NCBI GenBank assembly: GCA_020635915.1
Contig: JACJYU010000001.1
Location: 806,001 to 870,000, forward strand
DNA: 64,000 nucleotides
DNA from: Flammeovirgaceae bacterium
GTDB lineage: Bacteria; Bacteroidota; Bacteroidia; Cytophagales; Cyclobacteriaceae
Direction of reading: 5' to 3'
Shown here: positions 27,004 through 34,949 of the stretch, piece by piece
Position numbering within the stretch: position 1 is the stretch's first letter
How the letters are laid out: every line of letters begins with the position of its first letter
Position numbers and translations under genes: made by a program
Notes under the pieces: model-generated
Databases searched by the model: none
The model's input: the letters and a program-made list of their open reading frames with translations, nothing else
Told to the model about the DNA's origin: nothing

Positions 27004-27530
27004 GTTTGAGGAGGTTGATGCTGATGGGGCGGTATGGTGAACAGTTAGCTATGGTGAGTGGGATTAGAAAGCGCTAACATTTCTTCTAGCACATGGCCAC
27101 GCTTTGATCTAAATTTGTTAATTATTGCAGCAGGCTTCCCAATCCCCGAATATACCCTAAATTCCTTCATGGTTGGCATTACTTTTCTTTCTTAATTCAA
27201 GGTTCTGTATCCCTATTTGTTCAAGTCGTTCCCTGATCAACCGCAAGTCTTGCGAGAATGTAGGATGAGATAATAACAGTCCAAACAGAAGGAGTAAGTT
27301 TTCATATTGCGAGAATTAGCCATTACAACCGAACACCCCTGAAATACTCAACATACCCTTATACCGGTTCCCCATCAGGATAACCCCATCCGGTCATGCC
27401 CATAAATTTACATTATTGCAACGGCATTTTGAAAATACGTGAAACATGGAAAAAGGAGATGGCGTTGGCCGTGGCAAAACAATTCCGGCCTTACGAGGTC
27501 TTTATCTGACGCTTCCAGCATTTGTTGATC
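27004..27530. other. Intergenic stretch, no gene found
   Basis: About 527 bases between the serine hydrolase start and the DUF1772 stop. Only short frames occur. The one structure I see is one copy of an imperfect 36-base repeat at 27395-27430, whose second copy is at 29084-29119. Confidence 0.6.
27395..27430 (+). repeat. Imperfect direct repeat, copy 1
   Basis: A 36-base segment that begins catgccca, has taaatttaca in the middle and ends cggcatttt. It matches the segment at 29084-29119 at 33 of 36 positions in the same orientation. The sequences around both copies are unrelated except for a weak GAAAA a few bases after each. The two copies bracket the DUF1772 and Fic genes. Confidence 0.7.
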
Positions 27531-27995
27531 TCATGTGCCCGTCTTCTTGATGGCTGTCCCCGTAACCAGGCACAGCGCAATAAGTTCGGTTAGTGTCCTT
27601 AAAATGTGCAGTGTCCACCATTTGTCCCTTATGCCCGTCCAGCCGTCAGGGGCCGATTGGGCCGTCCATGTCATTACCATGTCGTCAATTGGTTTATTGC
27701 CCAGGGCAGTAATGAGGATGCAGCCTATTAAAAAGAGGCTTGCCGACAGGAGCAAAATGAAACTTAATTTGTTGTGCCTTTGCAAGAAGGCCGAAACCAT
27801 CGTAACCAGGGTGGCCAAAACCACGAGGGCCACCATCAACTGCCTGAGCGAACCAAGCATATTTTGCTGCTGCCCGACAAAGGTGTCGTAGGGCAGGTCC
27901 TTCGGGTTAAACCCAATCCAGATCCCGAGACTAACACCTGCAAGCAGCGCGACAAGGATAACGTTCGTAAACCGAACAATGGTAAGGATGTTCAT
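27531..27995 (-). CDS. DUF1772 family membrane protein
   Basis: A 154-residue membrane protein with four helices, at about 5-27, 50-75, 78-97 and 130-150. GVSLGIWIGFNP and the spacing LRQLMVALVVLATLV and WWTLHILRTLTELIAL suit DUF1772, a family that includes anthrone-oxygenase-like proteins; most members are uncharacterised. I chose the ATG at 27995 (MNILTIVRF); another ATG is four codons upstream. It lies about 90 bases downstream of the Fic gene on the same strand. Confidence 0.75.
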   Translation of the reverse strand: MNILTIVRFTNVILVALLAGVSLGIWIGFNPKDLPYDTFVGQQQNMLGSLRQLMVALVVLATLVTMVSAFLQRHNKLSFILLLSASLFLIGCILITALGNKPIDDMVMTWTAQSAPDGWTGIRDKWWTLHILRTLTELIALCLVTGTAIKKTGT

Positions 27996-28083
27996 ATTGT
28001 ATGGCATTAATTGTATTAGGCCCCAACTACAAACCTCAAGCTTTGGGCATATGGGCCCTGCCCTTGCTTCAGGTCCTTTCTTT

Positions 28084-29007
28084 CTAATTTTCTTCGTAGT
28101 AATAGGAATAGTCTATCCCTCTTAAAAACATTTCCCTACTGTCAATTTCCGTGGTCAAAGCGCTTTTCAGTAGCTTTTTCAATGTGCTACTGTTGACAGG
28201 ACTTTTAACCATTGCATTCATATATTCTGTTTTGCCTATTTTACTCCAATCTACACATTTTTTCAGTTGCTTTTTCAGAATCAAATCCAACCAAATACGG
28301 GTGCTCCTACCATTGCCTTCCATAAACGGGTGGGCCACATTCATCTCTACATACTTGGCCACTATTTCATCAAATGTGTTATCAGGCATTTCATCTATTT
28401 GCTTTAATGTATTGTCCAAAAAGCGTGATACGGCAAACTGAAAACCACCCTTTGAAATATTTGTTTTCCTGATTTGCCCTGCAAAATCATACAAACCACC
28501 AAAAAGGTAGCCGTGAATTTGTTGCAGTCCTTTGGTTGTGCCTACTTCAATGCTGCTGATTAAAGAACTGTCAAATAATGCATACGCTTTAGTTTTACTC
28601 TTCCCGTCAATGCTTTCATCGCTGTAGGTAAACCACTCCATAAAACGGTTTGCTTTTTTGCCAGGAAACACTTTACCCAATGCAACAATCCCTTCATAAT
28701 CGAGCATGTCCGATTTATATTTTTTGCCGTCTGCGGCTGTCAATCTGAGTTGGGTAGTGGCACTAACCAACTGGCTGCCTTCTTTCTTTAACTTGGCTTT
28801 CAGGTATTTCCAATAGTTGCGGGTTTTTGCATAGTCGTCTTGGTTTGTAAGCACCGCCACTATATCCAATACCGAAAACCACCATTTGGCATTTTTATCA
28901 TCCCAAACGGCCCTTACTTCACGGTCATCAAAAAAGCGTATGGATATTTTTTGGCTCATACCATACCGTTTTTCCATTTTCAATCCTCCTGTAAATACCT
29001 TCTCCAT
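28084..29007 (-). CDS. Bro-N and Fic domain fusion protein (probable AMP-transferase)
   Basis: A 307-residue protein in two parts. About residues 20-125 resemble the Bro-N (phage antirepressor-like) domain: WWFSVLDIVAVLTNQDDY, a RNYWKYLKAKLKKEGSQL segment, and SDMLDYEGIVAL. From about 150 to the end is a Fic domain with the full active motif HPFMEGNGRSTR (catalytic His, Glu, Asn, both Arg), which transfers AMP or a related group to target proteins. The tail SYYYEEN (Ser301, Glu305) fits the C-terminal inhibitory pattern of class III Fic proteins. Alternative starts are the ATGs at 28977 and 28959. The gene is more A+T-rich than its neighbours and is probably acquired; no antitoxin gene lies beside it. 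Confidence 0.88.
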   Translation of the reverse strand: MEKVFTGGLKMEKRYGMSQKISIRFFDDREVRAVWDDKNAKWWFSVLDIVAVLTNQDDYAKTRNYWKYLKAKLKKEGSQLVSATTQLRLTAADGKKYKSDMLDYEGIVALGKVFPGKKANRFMEWFTYSDESIDGKSKTKAYALFDSSLISSIEVGTTKGLQQIHGYLFGGLYDFAGQIRKTNISKGGFQFAVSRFLDNTLKQIDEMPDNTFDEIVAKYVEMNVAHPFMEGNGRSTRIWLDLILKKQLKKCVDWSKIGKTEYMNAMVKSPVNSSTLKKLLKSALTTEIDSREMFLRGIDYSYYYEEN

Positions 29008-29083
29008 TGATGGCTGTGTTCACAACAAATAGGGTGCCCATTGCGTTGTGAGGCCAGGGGCCTTCCATTAAGGGCAAGCCAAG

Positions 29084-29119
29084 CATGCCCTTAAATTTAC
29101 ACTATTGCACCGGCATTTT
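29084..29119 (+). repeat. Imperfect direct repeat, copy 2
   Basis: The second copy of the 36-base repeat at 27395-27430 (33 of 36 identical). It lies about 77 bases upstream of the Fic start. The pair may be the trace of an insertion, or a shared upstream regulatory element, since this copy precedes Fic and the other lies upstream of the serine hydrolase on the minus strand. Confidence 0.7.
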
Positions 29120-29199
29120 CGGAAAACTGGGCAAGGCCGGCAAAAAAATGCATTGTGCGCAGCAAAACGGCCCAGGGCATACACCCCGCCTGGCCACCC

Positions 29200-30207
29200 T
29201 CAGTCCCAGGGCAGGAATTTCCCCGCAGGCTTGCCGGCACGCACCGGGGGGACCGGGTTCAGCTTTTCCCCATTGAGCACCTTTTCGTATTTGTCCAGGT
29301 ACGCCAGCGCCATCGTCCTGGAATTGAAAACGTCCCTTGCATATTCATGGCACCGCTCCCTCGAAAAGGCGCCCGCCTCCTCAATGGCCGCGGACAATTC
29401 CGTGGCACGGGTGCCCAGGTAGCCCACTTCCTTAGGGACCAGCTCCGGCAAAGAACCGTATGGCGTGCCAAAAACGGGGCAGCCGAAGTAGAGGCTCTCG
29501 GTGATGGCCAGCCCAAAAGGCTCGGGCCACCGCACCGGGAAGACCAACCCTTTTGAATGGCGCAACAATCCATTTTTTTCCTTGCCACCCACCATGCCAT
29601 GGAAGTCCACCCGGGTGCTGAGGGTCAGCCTGAAGCCCATCTTGAAATTCAGCCTCCTACCGCCCAGCACCTTCAACCTTTCGGCCCGCGTGCCCCTGAT
29701 CACGTCAATTGCGCCCTTCACGTTCTTTACCCTCCAGGCCGCGTTGCCCAAAAAATGAAAGTAATCCCTGTGGTGCCTAAAGTCCACGTGCCCATAGTCG
29801 TTCCAGTCCATCCCATTGTAGACAAAGGAGGTGGACCCATGCCGCTGCGCATGGTCGCGCGAAACAAAAACCGAATTGACATCCAGCGCCTGCCCTTCGT
29901 CCACGTTTACATGCACGGTGGTAAGGGAAGGCTTGACCGTTTCCCCGTGGCCCACATAATTAAAATGGACCACGTCCGTTTCCTCCGGTATTTGCGCTGC
30001 CATATCCTGGCTGTGGTCCAGGTGGAGCAGGGGGGCAAAATCGCAATAGGAACCCTTGTTCGTCAAAAAAACCACCTGATGGCCCATCGCGACAAGCTCC
30101 CGCCCCAGGTACCATACCACCCGCTCCGTTCCCCCGTACAGGGGTGCCGGGACAACGCTCGGGAGCACAATAAGTATGTTCAAAATTTTTCGATGTTGGT
30201 TTTTCAA
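29200..30207 (-). CDS. Glycosyltransferase, family 4 (GT-B fold)
   Basis: A 335-residue sugar transferase with the two-Rossmann GT-B fold. The N-terminal acceptor domain starts ILIVLPSVVPAPLYGGTERV, with the glycine loop YGGTERVVWYLGREL. The C-terminal donor domain has FPVRWPEPFGLAITESLYFG followed by CPVFGTPYGSLPELV, the EPFGLxxxE motif of GT4 that binds the nucleotide-sugar. The acceptor and sugar cannot be read. It is a single gene without other capsule or lipopolysaccharide genes around it. Its promoter region faces that of the repeat protein on the plus strand. Confidence 0.9.
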   Translation of the reverse strand: MKNQHRKILNILIVLPSVVPAPLYGGTERVVWYLGRELVAMGHQVVFLTNKGSYCDFAPLLHLDHSQDMAAQIPEETDVVHFNYVGHGETVKPSLTTVHVNVDEGQALDVNSVFVSRDHAQRHGSTSFVYNGMDWNDYGHVDFRHHRDYFHFLGNAAWRVKNVKGAIDVIRGTRAERLKVLGGRRLNFKMGFRLTLSTRVDFHGMVGGKEKNGLLRHSKGLVFPVRWPEPFGLAITESLYFGCPVFGTPYGSLPELVPKEVGYLGTRATELSAAIEEAGAFSRERCHEYARDVFNSRTMALAYLDKYEKVLNGEKLNPVPPVRAGKPAGKFLPWD

Positions 30208-30380
30208 ATGTAAGAATTAAAGGCAAAGCAAGGCTGCCCTCTCCAGGCCGGGTGGGGCCGATAGGGCCTCAGGCCGCAACTCACTACACTTTTTCCGCAG
30301 CTCAATGCACGGGGCTTGTAGGTAGGGCATCCTATTGTTTGATTTGCATGTATATAATAAGGAAACGAACGGCAAAAGAT

Positions 30381-31790
30381 ATGTTTAGGACTAAAAGCTT
30401 GTTGGTCATGTTGCTGCTCACCACTACGGTGGTGGAACACTACGGGCAGGATACCAATATACACGACCGCAATAAAATCGTTATCAGGAACCGGAGCGGT
30501 TTCTCCAGTTTTGACGTGGAGGTGAGGGGCAAAGTGGAACTTACCGATGACGACAAGGACATCAAAAGCATGTCGCCAGACGGGTACCTGGAGGTAAGGA
30601 AAACCGTTTTTGGCAGCCGCAGGGCGCTGGTCATTTCCCCTGACGGGGGCGGCCTCAAGAAGGAGTACTACGAAGGCCGCACCAAAGTTGCCTTTGAGCC
30701 TGCCGGCAGGCAATGGATGGCGGAGATACTGCCCGAGCTTGTCCGCAGCACCACCATTGGGGCCGAAAGCCGCGTGGAGAGGTTTTTCAAAAAAGGAGGC
30801 GCCCCGGCCGTCATGGGCGAAATAGAAAGGCTGGAAAGCAATTATGTGAAGTCCTACTATGCCAACCTGCTGATGAAGCAACCCATCGGCCCGAGGGAAT
30901 ACCCGGGGATAATAGACCGGATGGCCGAAACCATGGACTCCAACTATTACCTGGCGGGCTTTTTGAAGAAAAACATGGGCGTGTTCATAAAATCCAACCA
31001 GGCCCTGGTGGCGGCCTTTAGGGCCACCAGCGGCATGGACTCCGACCACTACAAAACAGAGGTGATCAAAACGGGGCTGGGCACCGACCCCATTCCCCTG
31101 GACGCGGTAAAAATAATCCTGGAATCGGCAGGCACGATGGACTCCGACCACTACAAGACGGAAGTGCTGACCTCGTTGCTGGGCCAGGCCAAGCTGAACG
31201 ATGACATCATGGGCGAAATGATCAATACCACCAGGACCATCGATTCCGATTACTACAGGAGCGTGGTCCTCAAAAAGGCCCTGGACAAGAAGGGGCTCTC
31301 CAACACCTCCTTTCAAAAGGCGCTGGAGTCCATCAATGATATTGACTCTGACCATTACAAAACGGAAGTGCTGACCTCCTTGTTGCAGGAGCCAATCCCC
31401 AACGACCTTCAGGTGCGGCTGATCTCCATCACGGGCTCCATTGACTCCGACCATTACAGCACTATGGTACTGGAAGAAATGTTAAAAAACCAGTCGGTGG
31501 ACGACCAGGTGTTCTACCAGCTTATTTCGCAGGCCAGCACACGCGAAAGTGACTTCTATGCCTCTGAAGTGCTTAAGTACGCTTTGTCCAAAGACCTGGA
31601 CGACAGCAAATTGATTGCGCTGCTCAACGCGGCTGGCCACATTGGGTCGGATTATTACCTCTCTTCCATCCTGATCGAGGCGGCACCAAAAGTAAAAAAC
31701 GCCACGGTAAGAAAGGCCTATGAAAGTGCCGCACGGAACATTGATTCCGAAACGTATTACGGCAGGGCCATGAAGGCGCTCATCAATTGA
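30381..31790 (+). CDS. Secreted tandem-repeat protein with DSDHY helical repeats
   Basis: A 469-residue protein with a signal peptide (MFRTKSLLVMLLLTTTVVEHYGQ). An N-terminal region (about 30-150) with VEVRGKVELTDDDKDIKSMS and a KTVFGSRRALVIS strand pattern is followed by about ten helical repeats of 31-34 residues, from about 152 to the end. Most carry (M/I)DSD(H/Y)Y followed by xxxVL. The same kind of repeat occurs in Bacteroidota proteins related to BlaR1/M56 sensors, to my knowledge, but no protease domain is present. The start at 30381 is chosen for the signal. It lies upstream of, and reads toward, the kinase pair. Confidence 0.7.
   Translation: MFRTKSLLVMLLLTTTVVEHYGQDTNIHDRNKIVIRNRSGFSSFDVEVRGKVELTDDDKDIKSMSPDGYLEVRKTVFGSRRALVISPDGGGLKKEYYEGRTKVAFEPAGRQWMAEILPELVRSTTIGAESRVERFFKKGGAPAVMGEIERLESNYVKSYYANLLMKQPIGPREYPGIIDRMAETMDSNYYLAGFLKKNMGVFIKSNQALVAAFRATSGMDSDHYKTEVIKTGLGTDPIPLDAVKIILESAGTMDSDHYKTEVLTSLLGQAKLNDDIMGEMINTTRTIDSDYYRSVVLKKALDKKGLSNTSFQKALESINDIDSDHYKTEVLTSLLQEPIPNDLQVRLISITGSIDSDHYSTMVLEEMLKNQSVDDQVFYQLISQASTRESDFYASEVLKYALSKDLDDSKLIALLNAAGHIGSDYYLSSILIEAAPKVKNATVRKAYESAARNIDSETYYGRAMKALIN
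30834..31787 (+). repeat. Tandem coding repeats (about ten units of 93-102 bases)
   Basis: Within the secreted repeat protein, a segment encoding S(D/N)xY followed by six to eight helix residues recurs about every 31-34 codons. The DNA is similar enough in units three, four and six (gactccgaccactacaa and close variants near 31039, 31141 and 31350) to suggest recent duplication among them, while the outer units have diverged. Confidence 0.75.
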
Positions 31791-31968
31791 CACTTGATAG
31801 GGAGTGGCGGCTTTTCCTTTTCCGAAAATGCCCCTCGAGGCCGTGGTAGCCAGTAAAAGGACGGCCAAGTGTGCCCTCAAAACAAGACCGTTTTAAACCA
31901 GCTTTTTCATTCAAGGCATAATTCCGTAGCTTAATGTTGTGCAGGCATACTTTCAAACCCCGGGATAT

Positions 31969-33045
31969 ATGAAAAAACACGTGATTTTGTTTTTCATCAT
32001 ATCGGTACTGGGCATCTCCATTTTCGCCTACCTGTTCTACAGCGAAACGGGCCGTCCCCCCAACCTGGAAGGGCAGTTTTGGTTCATGGTGCTGGCCATG
32101 GCCATGGCCAACCTTTGCGGCCTGCTTGTCAGCACCATCGATAAAGGACTAAACCGCCTGGTCAGTTGGCGGAAATTGTTTTTTACCCGTTTCATTGGCG
32201 GCTTTGTGGCCAACGTGGCCGCGGTTTCCATATTGGTGGCGGCCCTGGGCTACCTGATCGTGGTGGCCTACAAGGTGGGGCCCGCGCCTTTTTACCAGCA
32301 ATGGCGTGAGGAAATATGGAAGCTGGGGATTTTAATACTGATCATCCTCTTTATTTATGAAGTGTTTTACGGCTGGTTTTATTCATACCGGTATTTTGCC
32401 ACTACCCAGGTGGACCACCTGCGGTCGGAGCGCTCGCAAATGGAACTTCAGTTTGAATCGCTCAAGAGCCAGATAAGCCCACACTACCTGTTCAATTGCC
32501 TGAATACGATTTCCTCCCTGTTGTACAAAGACAGCACAGTGGCCGAAGAGTTTATACGCAGGATGGCAGACACCTTCCGCTATGTTATAGACAACCAGAA
32601 GAGGAAATTGGTCACACTGGCGGAAGAACTGGGGTTTGTAAAATCCTATTACTACCTGATGCAGGTAAGGTACCAGGACCACCTCAAGCTGGACATCAAT
32701 ATCCCATCCCTGTTGTTGGACACCCTGGTGCCACCGCTGGCCCTGCAAATGCTCATTGAAAATGCCGTGAAGCACAACGAGGTTTCAAAAAAACACCCCG
32801 TGTTTATTTATATCTCCGCCCAGGACAATACGTTTATCAACGTAAGCAGTACCAAGACCATCGCTTCCCCCGGCAAAAGCTTCAACATAGGCCTTGCCAA
32901 CATCCGGGACCGGTATGCCTTCTTCACCTCCAAGGCGGTCGTCATCCGGGACCAGGACAAGTTTGTGGTGCAGCTTCCCGTCATAAAGCCCATCGCCAGC
33001 CCCAAGGAGGCCAACGCCCATCACTACCCGCTGCAACATGCCTAG
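31969..33045 (+). CDS. LytS/YehU-type sensor histidine kinase
   Basis: A 358-residue membrane kinase of the His_kinase (PF06580) type. Four membrane helices lie at about 5-25, 37-56, 75-100 and 122-142. The dimerisation and phospho-acceptor part has the motif QISPHYLFNCLN with His172. A HATPase domain follows, with the N-box in LIENAVKHNE and the glycine part in NIGLANIRDRY. I prefer the ATG at 31969; a GTG lies ten codons upstream. Its last eight bases overlap the next gene, a degenerate paralogue, and a LytTR regulator follows, so it is the likely active kinase of a three-gene system. Confidence 0.9.
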   Translation: MKKHVILFFIISVLGISIFAYLFYSETGRPPNLEGQFWFMVLAMAMANLCGLLVSTIDKGLNRLVSWRKLFFTRFIGGFVANVAAVSILVAALGYLIVVAYKVGPAPFYQQWREEIWKLGILILIILFIYEVFYGWFYSYRYFATTQVDHLRSERSQMELQFESLKSQISPHYLFNCLNTISSLLYKDSTVAEEFIRRMADTFRYVIDNQKRKLVTLAEELGFVKSYYYLMQVRYQDHLKLDINIPSLLLDTLVPPLALQMLIENAVKHNEVSKKHPVFIYISAQDNTFINVSSTKTIASPGKSFNIGLANIRDRYAFFTSKAVVIRDQDKFVVQLPVIKPIASPKEANAHHYPLQHA

Positions 33046-34093
33046 GTTTTTCATCCATAATACCTTCTTCAGGTTAAGTGCCCCGGCCGCATTTGGCGTG
33101 CTCATTTACCTGTTGATCATCCTCATCAACAATACCGTAGAGCAACTAAACGAGACGTTCAACAACCAGGAGCTGTACGTGTGCATCGCGCTGGGCTATA
33201 TTGCCTTCGAGTCCATGCGTCTGGTGGTATGGGCCTCGGAAAAAAAATTGTCACAGGGACAAGGCATCCAAAGTTGGGTGGCCTACCAAATCATCCTTAC
33301 CCTTCTTGTCTCCCTTACCCTGGTGGGCGCCTCCATCTCGGCCTATTTCAGGTGGGTCATCGGGTTTAGCATCGGCCAGTCGGAACTTAACCTGTTCCTC
33401 ATCGTGTATGGTGCAGGTGGCCTCCTCTACAATGTGCTGTTCTTTAGCCAGGTATTCCTGTTCAGGGAAAACAAGATGAAAATAGATGAGGAAAAGGCAC
33501 TGCGCGACAACCTGGAGTCTGAGTTCGCTTCGTTCAAAAATGATGTCAACCCCTTGCTTTTGTACGAGAGCATGGAAAGTTTGATCATCGCCCTCCACAA
33601 AAGCACTGACCAGGCCGATGAGCTGATCGATAACCTGGCGGGGCTATACCGGTACAGCATCCTCAACCGCAACAAAGAGCTGGTTTCCCTGGAAGAAGAG
33701 GTGCAGGCGGTAAATTACCTGACCACCATTTTGAATTTCAAATACCAGGGTCAAATTGCATTCGATTTGCAAACTTCCGAAAGCAATATCCATTTGATAC
33801 CGGGCTCGTTGGTGGTGGCAATAGACCATGTGGTGCGGAACACGTTGATTGCCCCTCCCGTTCCGCTTGTGATCAGGTGTTACGAAGAAGATGGCTACCT
33901 GGTCATGAGCCATGTTGTCAACGACAGGCTGGTGGTGCAGGAAGACAGCCTGCAATCGTTTGCGAAGCTGCAAAGGTCGTATTCCTTTTTTAGTGAAAAG
34001 CCATTCATCCAGGTGAAGGCAAACCGCGAAAATTATATTAAGTTTCCGCTGGTCCGTGTAGCAAGCGGGCCCGCCATCGACATAAAAGCATGA
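33038..34093 (+). CDS. Degenerate LytS-type kinase paralogue (pseudokinase)
   Basis: A 351-residue protein with the same layout as the preceding kinase: four membrane helices in the first 145 residues, then a His_kinase-like cytoplasmic part. The phospho-acceptor site is lost: PLLLYESME stands where active kinases have PHYLFNxLN, with Leu173 in place of His. The ATP-binding N-box is also altered (AIDHVVRNTL instead of LIENAVKHNE), and no glycine-rich G-box is visible. The reading frame is intact, so it is probably kept for a regulatory or heterodimer role with the upstream kinase. It overlaps that gene by eight bases and the regulator by four. Confidence 0.85.
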   Translation: MPRFFIHNTFFRLSAPAAFGVLIYLLIILINNTVEQLNETFNNQELYVCIALGYIAFESMRLVVWASEKKLSQGQGIQSWVAYQIILTLLVSLTLVGASISAYFRWVIGFSIGQSELNLFLIVYGAGGLLYNVLFFSQVFLFRENKMKIDEEKALRDNLESEFASFKNDVNPLLLYESMESLIIALHKSTDQADELIDNLAGLYRYSILNRNKELVSLEEEVQAVNYLTTILNFKYQGQIAFDLQTSESNIHLIPGSLVVAIDHVVRNTLIAPPVPLVIRCYEEDGYLVMSHVVNDRLVVQEDSLQSFAKLQRSYSFFSEKPFIQVKANRENYIKFPLVRVASGPAIDIKA

Positions 34094-34878
34094 GTAGTCC
34101 CCTGGCCTTACAAGTATTAATTGTTGAAGACGAAGCCCCGGCAGCCGAAAAGCTTGAGCGCTACCTTCAAAAATACAGTGACTCCATTAAGGTAGTGAAC
34201 AAAACGGAAACGGTGACCGACACCGTGCGCTGGCTGAAGGACAACCAGGACAAAATCGACCTGATCTTTATGGATGTCCAGCTAAAAGACGGCATCAGCT
34301 TTTCGGTTTTCCAGGAGGTAAAGATAGAAAAGCCGATTATATTCATTACTGCCTACAACGAATTTGCCCTTGATGCCTTTAAGGTGAACAGCATCGACTA
34401 CCTGCTTAAGCCCATCACCTTTACGGACCTTTCCGCAAGCCTGAAAAAACTGGAGGCGCTAAGCGCCCAACTCCGGTGGAACGAAGAGAAGAGCAAAAGG
34501 ATAGAACAATTATCGGCCACCCCTCCCAGGGATTATAAGGCACGGTTCATGGTCAAGCTCGGTGAACACATCCGCTCCATCACCATCGATGAAATCCGCT
34601 TCTTCTTTGCCGATGGAAGGGACGTTTACCTGATTACCGCTGAGCAAAGGAAATTCATCATTGACTATACCCTGGAAGCACTGGAAAAAATGCTGGACCC
34701 AAAAGTATTTTACCGGGTGAACCGGTCCTACATCCTGAACATTTCCGCCATTCACGATGTGGTGGTTTACTCCAACAGCCGGTTGAAGATAACCCCGCAC
34801 GCCAAATGGGAGAAGGACATTATTGTAAGCCGCGACAAGGTAAGCGATTTTAAACAATGGTTTGACGGGGAACACTAA
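34090..34878 (+). CDS. LytTR-family response regulator
   Basis: A 262-residue response regulator. The receiver domain (about 7-125) has phospho-acceptor Asp62 in LIFMDVQL, acidic residues at about 13-15 (VEDE), and Lys at the end of strand 5 (LLKPI). The C-terminal LytTR DNA-binding domain (about 155-258) has FADGRDVYLITAEQRKF, then FYRVNRSYILNISAI, typical of LytTR. Start and stop overlap the pseudokinase (ATGA), so it is one operon with the two kinases. The promoter set it controls is not visible from sequence. Confidence 0.93.
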   Translation: MSSPLALQVLIVEDEAPAAEKLERYLQKYSDSIKVVNKTETVTDTVRWLKDNQDKIDLIFMDVQLKDGISFSVFQEVKIEKPIIFITAYNEFALDAFKVNSIDYLLKPITFTDLSASLKKLEALSAQLRWNEEKSKRIEQLSATPPRDYKARFMVKLGEHIRSITIDEIRFFFADGRDVYLITAEQRKFIIDYTLEALEKMLDPKVFYRVNRSYILNISAIHDVVVYSNSRLKITPHAKWEKDIIVSRDKVSDFKQWFDGEH

Positions 34879-34892
34879 ACGCCCTCAAAAAC

Positions 34893-34927
34893 AAAACCTG
34901 CCGGGGCAAGGCATCCCGGCAGGTTTT
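34893..34927. terminator. Strong bidirectional terminator hairpin
   Basis: Two perfectly complementary 13-base arms (aaaacctgccggg and cccggcaggtttt) flank a nine-base loop. The GC-rich stem is bordered by an A-run on one side and a T-run on the other, so it can stop transcription from both convergent genes: the LytTR operon (plus) and the metalloprotease (minus). Confidence 0.85.
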
Positions 34928-34949
34928 ATTATCCATGTGGCCTATCCTG

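Noticed and set aside
30204..31454. Long minus-strand frame of 416 codons opposite the repeat protein
   Set aside because: Its periodic pattern mirrors the repeats of the plus-strand gene; it has no signal or known domain and reads through the upstream region.
30834..31787. CRISPR-like periodic repeat
   Set aside because: The period is about 95-102 bases, the units are coding and diverged, and there are no spacers or cas genes.
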